From the NCBI GenBank assembly GCA_037179515.1, contig JAXCGZ010009485.1, positions 62,001 to 126,000 of the forward strand: 64,000 bases of DNA, read 5' to 3'. Below are positions 38,391-52,383 of the stretch, piece by piece. The notes under the pieces were generated by a model. The model ran no database searches. It had not been told where the DNA came from and saw only the letters and a list, made by a program, of their open reading frames with translations. Within the stretch, counting starts at the first letter, position 1; each line of letters opens with the position of its first letter. The stretch is from Halocaridina rubra. Its lineage: Eukaryota > Arthropoda > Malacostraca > Decapoda > Atyidae. The position numbers and the translations under genes are program-made.

Positions 38391-39329
38391 TTATTTAAGT
38401 ATGTTGGGATGATAAAGACATACAAATCATAGATTCCCTGACTTATTTCCAAAATGCCTTTCCTGAGTTATTTTTTCGAGAAGTTATTGTATATACAACT
38501 AAAATCATTAAATTTTGATTCACAAAACCTCTCTGAACACGAGAAATATTACAGCTAAGTAATCATTATATTGAAGGACTAAAATCATGCGCAAAATAAA
38601 AAATAGAACCTCGCTACCTTATGTGAATGCTTTTTCTAATGAATAATTTTCATGGGAGCTTGATGCATACTACAAAGAACCTATTTGTATCATTCTAAAA
38701 CCACTACTGTATCTAAACCCCAGTTCCCAAGAAGAACCGATAAGATCTATGACAAATCAAGACACACATCAGCAAAGAATTCATATCTCCTTCCATGCAA
38801 TCACAATTTGTTGTATATACAGAAAAAGATCATGACAAATGTAAGCCTCTTATGGGTTTGCTGCATTTTGACGCCAACTGTCTGGGCGCGAAACCCATGT
38901 TCGTGACAATCTATTTAGCGATGAATATTCTCACGCTTAGAAGACTTTTATATATTGTAAATCTGACCTAACCTAACCATCTTTAAAAAACGAATGGTGC
39001 CAAAACAACCGTGCCAAAATGTCAGCACTTAAATGGCATCGTCCAAGCATCCCATTCTGTCCTATATATATTATAGCAGCCCCACTCAAAAATTCCCCAA
39101 ACCCAATTGAAAATCAATAAAAAGCCGTTACGGAGCTAGGAAAAAGTATGCAGATGACACTAGTGAAAAAATAAAAAAGATGGTAGAGCTCTGATGAAAA
39201 TCACAAATGAAAACCTGGTAAACAGAATAGAAAAGAACAGACCAACTTTGTGAAGCAGAAGGCAACGATACATGATATCCAGAATCAGAGGGCTGTCACA
39301 AATTCCCATTCATTAACAGTCTGTACATT
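38391..39329. other. POSH intron, no recognisable feature
   Basis: No exon-like or repeated segment was recognised. Confidence 0.4.
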
Positions 39330-39472
39330 AAAAAAGCCATACACATAAAGGCTAATACTTTCTTGTAGCCATAGAGATAAAGGTTTATACTTTCTTATAG
39401 CCATACATAAAAGGTTTATACTTTCTTACAGCCATACAGATAAAGGCTTATACTTTCTTATAGCCATACAGA
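39330..39472. repeat. Minisatellite, about 34-bp unit, 4 copies
   Basis: The unit 'agccatacagataaaggctt' plus 'atactttcttat' is repeated four times with small changes. Confidence 0.88.
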
Positions 39473-40050
39473 TGAGAGAAAAATATGAATAAAATGAGGA
39501 AATGCAATACCAAAGCAATTCATGATTAAAATGTGCACTAGGAAAAATGGCACAGTGCAATAAAAATCTACATACATGCTTCAAGAAAAAATGACCTGAC
39601 ACTGATGTTTCACTCATAAATAAAGAAAAAAATCTCAAATTTTGGATTCCCTTTTAAAGAGAGGAATGAAATGGCATTTAAAATACACCAAACATTATAA
39701 AATATTCCAAAAGGAATTTCGAGTCCTTACTAAAACTAAAACCCTGCTTATAGAAATACAAACCGAGGTCTGTGCAACATGGAACAGTAATTATAGTACG
39801 ATATCATTAATACTTAAGCTTTGCATTAATTTTAAAGATTGGATATAGGGAACATACAAGTCATCAACATCGTGCCTAACTTATATATAAACCACCAAAA
39901 TTACAAATGTTTCAATACTGCTTTAATCATTACTCTATGCTACAGATACAGATACTGTAGACAAGGAAAATAAGAAATAAGTATTATAAATAACTGTACT
40001 GTATATACAAATAGATACACATAATAAATAAACAATACTGCTAAGTCTAC
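39473..40050. other. POSH intron, no recognisable feature
   Basis: AT-rich. No repeat was recognised. Confidence 0.4.
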
Positions 40051-40220
40051 CTTGCATGGACATGCTGCTGCTGAATGTTAGACACGTTTGGGTCTTCAAA
40101 AACAGGGTTGTCCATGGAATACGACGGAGGAGGAGATTTGCTCTTTCTTTTTCCACTACCTGTGAACTTTCTCATAAGGCTTATACCTCCGCTGCTGCTG
40201 GTTCTCTCTTTGGCCAGTCT
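40051..40220 (-). CDS. POSH: POSH exon: basic/Pro linker segment
   Basis: Acceptor 'catctttgcag', donor GCAAG|GTAGAC, weaker than the others. 170 nt, phase 0 start and phase 2 end. It encodes RLAKERTSSSGGISLMRKFT, then GSGKRKSKSPPPSYSMDNPV and FEDPNVSNIQQQHVHA. The 'KRKSKSPP' stretch resembles the 'KKKSRSPP' segment in vertebrate SH3RF1, and the 'M-D-N-P-x-F-E-D-P' type motif is plausible for insect POSH; both comparisons are from memory. The basic run could serve membrane or nuclear targeting, but this is not shown. Residues 333-388. Confidence 0.9.
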
Positions 40221-40854
40221 CTGCAAAGATGATATAGAATAATGACGAGCGCATGATTTGACTCCATTTACCCCCTTACAAGGGGGATAAGAATCGTTGT
40301 GTATACAGTATATGTATATGCACGGATATACAAGACATAACTCAGCTTGGACAAAAAAATGAATTTTTGGAGAAAAACATCGAATATATAAACCTGTATA
40401 TCCTTTAGCAGCTATAAGTGGATATGGGACCTCGCTTCCACCAAGAGGACCTTAAGTTCAACTCTCAAAGCCATTTGGCATTATGAAAGAGTGAGTATTG
40501 GCATACAGTGTAGGAATAGTAACCTATGTCCAATCAGGAGATTCAGTGTGTGCACCATTACAAGTCCAGGGTTGATGGTGTAAAAGATGAGAGAGAGAGT
40601 ACTGATATATGGTAAAGGTGTAGTAACCTATATCAGGTCAGGAGACTTACTGCGTACACCATTACATGTATAGTGTTGAGAGAGAGAGAGTAAAGGGATA
40701 CTGTGCAGGTTTAAAGGCAGAAGACGCAGCGAGTACACCATTACACATGTAGGATTTATGGTAGGAAATGAATACCGCCAACTAGGGCTTTAATAGCAAA
40801 TTTTTAACATATCTCAACTTACTAAGTAATTATGCAGGTACTCTGTTTTCTGTG
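40221..40854. other. POSH intron with loose tandem repetition
   Basis: A unit of about 110 bp containing 'caggagacttactgcgtaca', 'ccattacatgta' and 'gagagagagagtaaag' recurs imperfectly two or three times at 40520-40760. Confidence 0.5.
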
Positions 40855-41030
40855 TCAGAGCTAGTCTCCATTAAAATGGGGGTGGACACAGACATACTGG
40901 AGCTGGGGAATTAAAGTTGGATGCCCTGCCTAACACCCACAGTGGGATCAAACTTGCATTAGTTGGTTCCTGTATACCAATATAATTGCAAAAATCACGC
41001 ACTCTACCAATAAGCTATCTTACTGAGAAA
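40855..41030 (-). repeat. SINE family A copy, reverse orientation
   Basis: Contains 'tagtctccattaaaatgggg', 'gtggacacagacatactgga', 'gctggggaattaaagttgga' and 'acccacagtgggatcaaact', the reverse complement of the family tail and body. Confidence 0.75.
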
Positions 41031-41549
41031 TTGTATGAAGAGCGAATTTCTTTTGGTGAGATACACTTAATACCAGATTGTAAATTTAGCGAAAGAAATA
41101 AAGTTCTAAGGCTTCCAGATATGACTACTTTGTACAACACTTCTTTCTAACTTGGTTCCAACCATACTAAATGGTATATAAATTCGTCAAGAATCTCCCT
41201 ACCAAAGTTATATTTATCATAATTTTATCTTACATCACCTGTTGAAATCGAATACTTGTACTCATAAAAGCTCAAGATCTTAAGACACTGTTCCTACACT
41301 GCCCTAGCATATCTAATGATTTACACACTAACCGTGCTGAGCTAACAAGAGATTTTCACATGAGGAATGATCCTAACTTCTCCATGAAACTCATGATCTC
41401 CAAAGTACCATGCAGTGAGAATTCAAGACACATTGCAACATAACAGGTTCAATTCCTTTGTTACAACTGTGGCCACCTTACTATCTTCACTGGGATAAGG
41501 TGTCATATTTGAAAAGAAATATTACAATTTAACTTAAAGCAAGACTTAC

Positions 41550-41655
41550 TCTTTCCATCTTGTTAGATACAGAACTTCCCTGCAGAGTTATGTTGCTACC
41601 ATTCCCGAGGGCAATGTTCGGAGGGGGAGACACCGTGTTGCTTACGCCACTTGTT
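41550..41655 (-). CDS. POSH: POSH exon: Ser/Asn/Pro linker segment
   Basis: Acceptor 'cattctttacag', donor AGA|GTAAGT. 106 nt, phase 2 start and phase 0 end. It reads TSGVSNTVSPPPNIALGNGS then NITLQGSSVSNKMER. It is low-complexity and likely disordered, and contains a short Pro run. Residues 298-332. It is supported by both splice sites and by phase agreement with both neighbours. Confidence 0.88.
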
Positions 41656-41854
41656 CTGTAAAGAATGTTGAAGAAAACGTTCAAATCTAATAGGAAAGAC
41701 ACTTCACTAAGCAAAGATCGAGGATTATAACAAACGACATGATTGGAACCCATGTACACAGGTTGATCAGAAGTCAGTACATAAAATTCCAATTAGTATC
41801 AACAGGGACAGGTGGGTGTGGGGGGGGTTACTGTGATATGAGGCAGTGAGGGTA

Positions 41855-42062
41855 AACCAGCTGCAACTGTTGGGCCTAACCCCAGAAGTTCCTTGCCCAC
41901 TTACCCTGTAGGTGACCCATGCAGGGAGCTGGTGGTGGTGGGGAAATGTGGCAGCCCTTTATTCCCTAAGGTGCTAAGAAGAATGATCAAGGTATAATAG
42001 CTTATGGTGAATGGGTGCTTTGACTCAGCCACCCTCCTTCATGGACTGTGGTAAGTGTATTT
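41855..42062 (-). repeat. SINE-like family D copy, reverse orientation
   Basis: 'gggtaaaccagctgcaactg', 'ttgggcctaac', 'ttgcccacttaccctgtagg' and 'gggtgctttgactcagccac' are the reverse complement of the copy at 32075-32290. Confidence 0.6.
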
Positions 42063-42514
42063 GTATGTATTAACTACTTTTTAAGCAATTACAAGGGGTA
42101 ACAAGTGATATTAGCAGAAAACATATGTAAAAAGCACAGAAATATCAATCTTATAAAAATACTGTACTTATGTTTCCCTTGCTATGTTATTAAGTCTGTA
42201 ATTTCTGTTTCTCAAATATACGCGTTTTTATTTTTCTAATTTTTTTTCATTTTAATGCTGATTTCACTGGAAATTTACAGTGCAGTACTAATTAATTTCC
42301 ACTGCTGTTACTCTCGTAGTCAATACCTGCTGTCTTGCAAACAAATTAAAAAAAAATGTCAACACACCCATTTGAAGCTAAATTAACATATTAAAAATCC
42401 TTATGAATATTTTTTTTATAAATACAAGAATATGTTTCCAAGTCCAATAAAGGTTCAATCTTTCTTTAAGAACATTTCTTCTGACGTATTATAATAGATG
42501 ATTTTATTTTTTTT
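42063..42514. other. POSH intron, no recognisable feature
   Basis: AT-rich intron sequence. No repeat or exon-like segment was recognised. Confidence 0.4.
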
Positions 42515-42557
42515 GCTGATTAATCCCCATTTGAATGAGGGTGAACACACACTGAAA
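42515..42557 (-). repeat. SINE family A tail fragment
   Basis: 'gattaatccccatttgaatg' followed by 'agggtgaacacacactg', directly abutting the Tigger-derived MITE on the right. Confidence 0.6.
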
Positions 42558-42560
42558 TAC

Positions 42561-42842
42561 AGGGGGTCCTCGGTTTACAATGTTCTCGAGTTACGATGTT
42601 TTGCAACACATCTCATAAATTATTTAGCTTTTTTTTTTATCATTTTTGGCCTGTATTATGTCACACAAGCATGAAGTATATTCTTCTGATGACAAGAAAA
42701 GGAAAGCCATCACCATGAAAGTGAAATTAAAGATATTAAGATGCATTAGCCTAGGTGCTTATTTAGGTGTTTCGACTTAAAACTGAATTTCAGGTTACAT
42801 CACTTTCCAGGAATGGAACTCTGACATAAATCGAGGACCCTG
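42561..42842 (+). mobile_element. Tigger-derived MITE with transposase N-terminus remnant
   Basis: Terminal repeats CAGGGGGTCCTCGGTTTAC and (right) 'ataaatcgaggaccctg' are inverted copies; TA precedes the left end, but the right TA is mutated. The interior still encodes the start of a Tigger transposase on the plus strand (from about 42659): MSHKHEVYSSDDKKRKAITM then KVKLKILR, after which it jumps to the other end. This is an internal-deletion derivative of the type of element seen at 3186-4152 and 13-15 kb. Confidence 0.75.
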
Positions 42843-43114
42843 CTTGGGTCACCAACAAGAGAAATGGGCAAGGAGGTAGCAGGTATTAGCTATGGTAACA
42901 AAAGAACTGAGGATGCAGTTTTTCGACTGTTTCTCTAATAGGAAAACATTTTAGTAAAGAAGGAATAACCAGCCCACTGCCTCCCTATCCATGCTAGTCA
43001 CTTCCTAAGACAGCAAGTAAATAAGCAATGCACCTTTACTACCCTAACACTAGTGATATCCCCGGGAAATACGACTTAATAATAAAAAAAAAAATACTCA
43101 CATACTCTATATTC

Positions 43115-43275
43115 TATATTCTTTGTAAGGAGGGTGGCTGAGGCAAAACAAAAAACTAGACTCATTCAAGGGAAAATAAAAAGGAGTGGATGCTCAGTCC
43201 CTTCCCTACAACCCATTTACTCAACTTTTATAATGCACAGGTGAAAAGGGAGGAGGTATTCATGTCACCACTCCA
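43115..43275 (-). repeat. SINE-like family E copy, reverse orientation
   Basis: 'tttgtaaggagggtggctga', 'gatgctcagtcccttcccta' and 'tttataatgcacaggtgaaa' align with 30440-30640. It ends within about 20 nt of the POSH donor at 43288. Confidence 0.5.
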
Positions 43276-43288
43276 CAGAGTATCTTAC

Positions 43289-43445
43289 CTATGATTCGTG
43301 AAACTGGGAGGCGTAGGAGACGACGTATGCCAAGACGAAATCTGAGCGGAAGAATGGAGACCCGAACTGTCGACGGAGGAACTCACTGATCTTGGAGGTA
43401 ATTCCGGAGGAAGAGAGGATGGAGGGCTACTGCTGCCTGTGCCAC
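43289..43445 (-). CDS. POSH: POSH exon: Ser/Pro-rich linker segment
   Basis: Acceptor 'ttaatatcttag', donor ATAG|GTAAGA. 157 nt, phase 1 start and phase 2 end. It reads GTGSSSPPSSLPPELPPRSV, SSSVDSSGLHSSAQISSWHT and SSPTPPSFTNH. Multiple PPxLPPR-like elements could act as SH3 ligands in cis or trans; this is inference. Residues 246-296 plus split codons. Confidence 0.9.
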
Positions 43446-43644
43446 CTAAGATATTAAACGAATAACATATTTCATAAAATAAATCTTTGCAATTTAAAAA
43501 TAATGTGGTTGCCAAATGCAACAACTTAGATGGAGGATTTTTGTTGCACGGCTCACGAAATCACAACCATTTGCAGCAATACAAGAACCTGCCTCATAAA
43601 CATTTTCGAGTCTTCCTGGAAAAACTGAAAGGTTTTGGTGACTC

Positions 43645-43788
43645 CAATCCCGAGGTAGATCACCCGAGCTGGGATGCATCCACAGTGGGGACACAGGAAG
43701 GGCATCCAGTCTTAACCTCCCTTATAGCTCCAATATGCCTTAGTCCACCCCCATTCGAATGGGGACTAACTGTGACATATGAGATAAG
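43645..43788 (+). repeat. SINE family A fragment
   Basis: 'cacagtggggacacaggaag', 'ggcatccagtcttaacctcc', 'tagctccaatatgccttagt' and 'ccacccccattcgaatgggg', then 'actaactgtgac'. Confidence 0.75.
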
Positions 43789-46139
43789 GACTTATCATCT
43801 GATAGTCTCTCAATTTGCAAAATAATTCCATATATAAGTTCTGGGCAAAGCTCCTTATTCGTTACATGACTTAAAAGGTTAAAGGTTGCTAATGAAAAGC
43901 AGAAGCAAGGGACAGTGAAAGCACTATAGAGCCCGACTATATACCTATCACATAGCCAGGACCCAAGTCCCTTCTCCGATCACATGGGCCCATTGACCTC
44001 CAGGCTATGGCTGAATAATCAGGTAGACCTATAGGAAATCATCGACCCCCAAATTATTTTCCCACTTTCATTGGTAAGGACATGAGACAGTGGCAGCAGT
44101 TGTATATTAAAAACAAACCAAAAAACAACATACAGTATTTATATATAAAATGAAAACCTGAAAGAGTTCCCTTGTATTGGTAAATGCACTTACCCAAGGT
44201 CTCTTGGGAAGTTCACAAGACTAATATTGCAAAGTAATGTATTTTGGCATTATAAAATTATACAGTACAGTATTTCTAATGGCTATTTACGTGTAATACT
44301 CTTGCAAAGTTTTGTAGTCATTGAATTTTATTTACAAGAAATAAAAGTCCAAATTAATATGACAGAATTTGGCAATTTTCTAGAGCAATGTTACAAAGTT
44401 ACAGACTACTGACTATACACGTTTATACATGTTTATATGCGTATACTTGCAATGTGATTCGACGTGTTTATATTTGTCATTATTTATTAATAAAGTATAA
44501 TCCATTATTATACACAGTACAATAAAGTTTTTTAATATTCAAGATTTTTAAGAAGAACAATCAAAATTTTCTTAATTTTATGACTATTTCAATCATTTAA
44601 ATAAAAATCGCATATAAAAACAAATAAACTAGTTAAAATTTTTGTTAATGATGGATTAGTGTTACATTAATACATAAACTTCTGCAAAACAAAAACAAAA
44701 AACAAATTGAATTACAACAAATAATACAAAAAGAGGTATTGTACCCAAAATACAAGAGAAATGTATTATATTTCTTTTGTGCGTGCGTGTGTGTATGTGT
44801 GCATATGTGTGCTTTTTAAGTTTGGAATACAATTAAAGCACAACCACTAAACCTAACTAAGGAAATGACGGTTACATTTTGTTATTATAATATTAAGAAC
44901 GAGACTGAAGGTAAACTTCAATACTACCAAAAAGAAAAAATGGTAAGTCATAAAATTTTGTATGATCCTTAACTGTGAAAATAATATGTTACTGAGCCAT
45001 TATATTGAGGACCAACGCATTACTATTCTTCAGTTAAACAGCATCAGATCACTAACCAAAAGCTCAGCCTAAAAGAAGCCTAAAACAGGTGGATGTAAAA
45101 CAACTTCAAAATAAATTAGAGAAAGCATCAAAGAGATAAAGGCACTTTTGGTCTAAGTTCTGTGAAATGTCAAACGATACTTCATATTCAGTGCTTAAAT
45201 TATTGTACAAAAGTTGCTGAAAAACTTTTAACTTTTTAAAAATATTTTTCATATATATCAAAAGCTGTAACACTATTCAAAAATATTGTCTCTTTAAACT
45301 ATGGGCAAAATCACGGATTAAAACGGTTTTGAGTAGCCATAACTATAAATTAATAATTTCATATCATTAATTATAATAAAAGATTGTATTTACATCAAAA
45401 AGAAAACGAACATTTCCTTAAGCTAAAAGTGCCCTGAGTTACCTCAAGATTGAGATAAAGATAAATGAAAAATAATTAAATGAAAAAGCATCTTCTTTCA
45501 AACTGTTGACATCTAGAATCCAACACTAATTTAAGGGATGACCTTTGCATAGTTATTCCAATGATATTTTAGATACAGTCGATCATATGAGATCTATCGT
45601 CCAGTTGCCATGATAAATAAAATGTTATCTATACAACTTATCGCATCCTGTTCAAGATGAAAAACTTTCAATAGGACCACAAATTATACACTATATTGAG
45701 GCATACATATTGAAAAAGCCTCAAATGATCTCCCAGATTCAATCAAATATAAAGAGCTAAATTCTCCAGTTGCAACAATATATAAAATAATATCTATAAT
45801 ATTTACTGTATTAGATTAGAATCATTCAACAGCTTTTCAATGACACAGGGACAAAAAAAATGGTTAAATATTGAAGCATACATACTGAAAGCATTGTACA
45901 GTGAAAGAGAGAAGTCTATTATACTTAACCATATACTGTACCAACGAATTTTCTGCACTTATTTACAGGCGTGTTACACAAAACTTACAAACCACTTTTA
46001 AGACAATAAAATTAGAAGCTTTCCCACATTTTAATGACAGGTAAGGGAGTTACGAGGAAGGAACGGATGGACTACGAGGACAAAGGAGGCAGTTGTTTGT
46101 TGATGTTAGTAGGGGAATCACATGTTAACGTCGACTCAC
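43789..46139. other. POSH intron, AT-rich, no clear feature
   Basis: About 2.3 kb with no exon-like segment. A short GT-rich run ('tgcgtgcgtgtgtgtatgtg') lies at about 44780. No transposon frames were seen. Confidence 0.5.
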
Positions 46140-46456
46140 CGGCCGCCCCTGGCGAGAGAGACCCGGCATGCGGTGACGAATGAGTCGGAGAAAGAGTGGG
46201 TGTCATAAGGTGGACAGGAGTGTCCAGGAGACTTGTGTTCTCACCGCGTGAACCTTCGGAGAGTCTCCCATCTGCGCTGCCTGAGAGGCTCGGTCTAGGA
46301 CGTGTGTAGCTCACTACGCCAGTTGAGGACGATGTACTTCCGCTTCCAGTGCTGCTGCTGTTGCTCCCATGAGAACCTCCACCATTGCTATTGTTACGGC
46401 TGTGGCTTAAACCACGCGCATTGCGCTTGGCTAAGTAGGCCGCTATCATCTGTGGT
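46140..46456 (-). CDS. POSH: POSH exon: Ser/Gly-rich linker directly after SH3-3
   Basis: Acceptor 'taaattccacag', donor GGCCG|GTGAGT. 317 nt, phase 2 start and phase 1 end. It begins PQMIAAYLAKRNARGLSH, then a Ser/Gly/Asn tract (SRNNSNGGGSHGSNSSSTGS), a 'SYTRPRPSLSGSADGRLSEG' stretch and 'LLDTPVHLMTPTLSPTHSSP'. Residues 140-244. The T-P and S-P sites could be proline-directed kinase targets, which would fit a JNK scaffold but is not demonstrated. The open frame visible to the left of the donor is read-through into the intron. Confidence 0.93.
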
Positions 46457-46766
46457 CTGTGGAATTTACCAAAAGTAGCCCATACAATATACAGTCTCAC
46501 ACTCTGACAGTCTCCTAATGAGCTGAAAGATATCAATACTTCACTCTTGACAGAAATAATTTCACTGCTTTTCCTATTCTCACACAATTAATATTCAACA
46601 TGGAAAAATCATCTACTATTTACAGTAAGAAATTCCTAAAAACGCTAATAGCACCTAAGCCTATATTATTTTACATCATGTAAGACTGCCTGAAACTCAA
46701 CCAAAAAAAAAAAATGCATCAAACATATAGCTGTAAAAGGTGACAGTATCTATATATCACACTTAC

Positions 46767-46934
46767 TTGGCAACCTGAACGTAGTTCCCAGGGAAGACGC
46801 CAGCTCTGTCGGTTGTTATACACCGTCCTTTAAACCAACCGTCCTGGCACTTTTCTGTTACGGTGTAGATGTAACCCTTACGCAATTCCAGTTCATCTGG
46901 CTTTCTCCCTCGGTAGGAATACAGGGCCACATAA
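46767..46934 (-). CDS. POSH: POSH exon: complete third SH3 domain (SH3-3)
   Basis: Acceptor 'gttcatattccag', donor GCCAA|GTAAGT. 168 nt, phase 2 at both ends. It encodes a full SH3 domain: '[20 protein letters not shown]' (ALYxY and the acidic RT loop), '[16 protein letters not shown]' (binding-groove Trp), then '[16 protein letters not shown]' (Pro/Tyr of the groove). 'DELELRKG...[12 protein letters not shown]' is diagnostic of the third SH3 of POSH/SH3RF1. One exon carries one domain with symmetric phases, so skipping would remove just this SH3. The 3' end of the (GT)n-tailed LINE series lies 37 nt upstream of the acceptor (46972 onward). Residues 84-138. Confidence 0.96.
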
Positions 46935-46968
46935 CTGGAATATGAACATCAGTAAATTCAGATTATCT

Positions 46969-50697
<3,729 letters not shown>

Positions 50698-50750
<53 letters not shown>
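50698..50750. repeat. (GT)n tract, 53 nt, between LINE copies B and C
   Basis: Pure GT array. On its right the 3' terminal block 'attacctaattgtg' of copy C is duplicated once. Confidence 0.97.
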
Positions 50751-50751
<1 letters not shown>

Positions 50752-52260
50752 TTACCTAATTGTGATTACCTAATTGTGTTTACGGGAAAGAGCCCAAAGC
50801 TCGTATCTTCCCGTCTCCTGATCGGTTCCATTTTTAGACTTAGCGATACTTATCATACCTGTCCTTAAAACTATGGATTGAGATACCATTAACTACCTCC
50901 TCGCTTAGCCATTTCCAATTATCAACTACTCTTACACTGAAAAAGTATTTCCTTACATCCTGCAAACAAGTTTTCTTCCGAAGCTTCACTCTATGACCTC
51001 TAGTTCTAGAGCCAGCCATATCGAAATATCGATCCCTATCCACTCTATCATAACCATGAAGGAATTTAAAGACTGTCACCATATCCCCCCTTACTCTTCT
51101 AGCTTCCAGTGATGGCAAGTCTAATTCCCTCAGCCTCTCATCATAACCGAGATTGCGTATTTCTGGCACCATTTTCGTGGCATGTCTTTGAACTTTTTCA
51201 AGCTTAGCTATGTGCTTTTTCAAGTGCGGATTCCAAAAGGGGGCTGCATATTCGAGTTTTGGCCTCACATAGGTTACATAAATATTTCTGAACATTTCCT
51301 TGTCCATGTGCCTGAAGGCTACCCTTACATTTGATAAGAATGCATATGTTGCCCTTACTACGCCATTTATATGTATTTCTGGAGACAAATCTGCCAGTAT
51401 GTTTACTCCTAGATCTCTCTCATTTTCTGTCTCTTGAAGTTGTACTCCAGCCACCGAGTAGTCAAGCTTGGGCCTTCTTGCACTTGTACCCATTCTCATT
51501 ACCTTACATTTTGAGGTATTGAATTTCATTAGCCACTTTTCTGACCACTCATGCAGATTATTTAGATCCTCCTGAAGTTCTCTACCATTGTTCTCGTTTT
51601 TTACTTTCTTCACAATCTTTGCATCATCTGCAAACATATTCATGAATGAATTTACAGACTCTGGTAGGTCATTTACATATACAAGGAACAAAAGTGGCCC
51701 TAAAACTGAACCCTGTGGAACTCCACTACTAACTCTTCTCCATTCAGACACTGAGTGTCTTACTCTAACCCTCTGTTCCCTTCCTTCTAAGTAAGTTTTT
51801 ATCCATTCCAAGACATTTCCACCTATTCTAGCCATTGATTGCAGCTTCCTAATAAGTCTCCCATGTGGAACAGTGTCAAACGCTTTCTGGAAGTCTAGGA
51901 ATATGCAATCTGCCCAGCCCTCTCTTTCCTGTAAGATTTGGCTTACCTCATCATAAAATTCTAATAAGTTTGTTACTGTTGATCTTCCTTCTCTGAAGCC
52001 ATGTTGCCTCACTGACAAAAAGTTGAAGGATTCCAAGTGAAGAGAGATATGTTTCCTTAGTAGTTTCTCCATAAGTTTGCAAACTATGCTGGTCAAGGAA
52101 ACTGGTCTATAGTTCAGAGCCGTATCCCTCCTTCCCTATTTGAAGATAGGTATCACATTTGCTTGTTTCCAGCATCTTGGAATCTCCCCCGACTCCAGTG
52201 ACTCCTTAAATATGATACTTAGTGCCACTGATATTGTGTTTGCGCATTTTTTAAGCACAT

Positions 52261-52262
<2 letters not shown>
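50751..52262 (-). mobile_element. CR1-like LINE, copy C (intact RT frame)
   Basis: The RT frame 50840-52096 is open for 418 residues: 'HGFREGRSTVTNLLEFYDEV', 'CIFLDFQKAFDTVPHG' (A box), 'SSGVPQGSVLGPLLFLVYVN' (B box), 'MFADDAKIVKKV' (C box with the catalytic Asp pair), thumb and C-terminus. The absence of stops suggests recent activity of the source. It is 5'-truncated at 'aagcacatgag', followed at once by (GT)n. Confidence 0.9.
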
Positions 52263-52357
<95 letters not shown>

Positions 52358-52383
52358 TGCGTGCGTGGGTGTGTGTGTGTGTG
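52263..52383. repeat. (GT)n/(GCGT)n tract between LINE copies C and D
   Basis: GT array with a GCGT-repeat interior at about 52339-52367. Confidence 0.97.

Noticed and set aside
44780..44815. A sixth (GT)n/LINE junction
   Set aside because: It is a short degenerate GT run without the LINE 3' block 'acctaattgtg' next to it.
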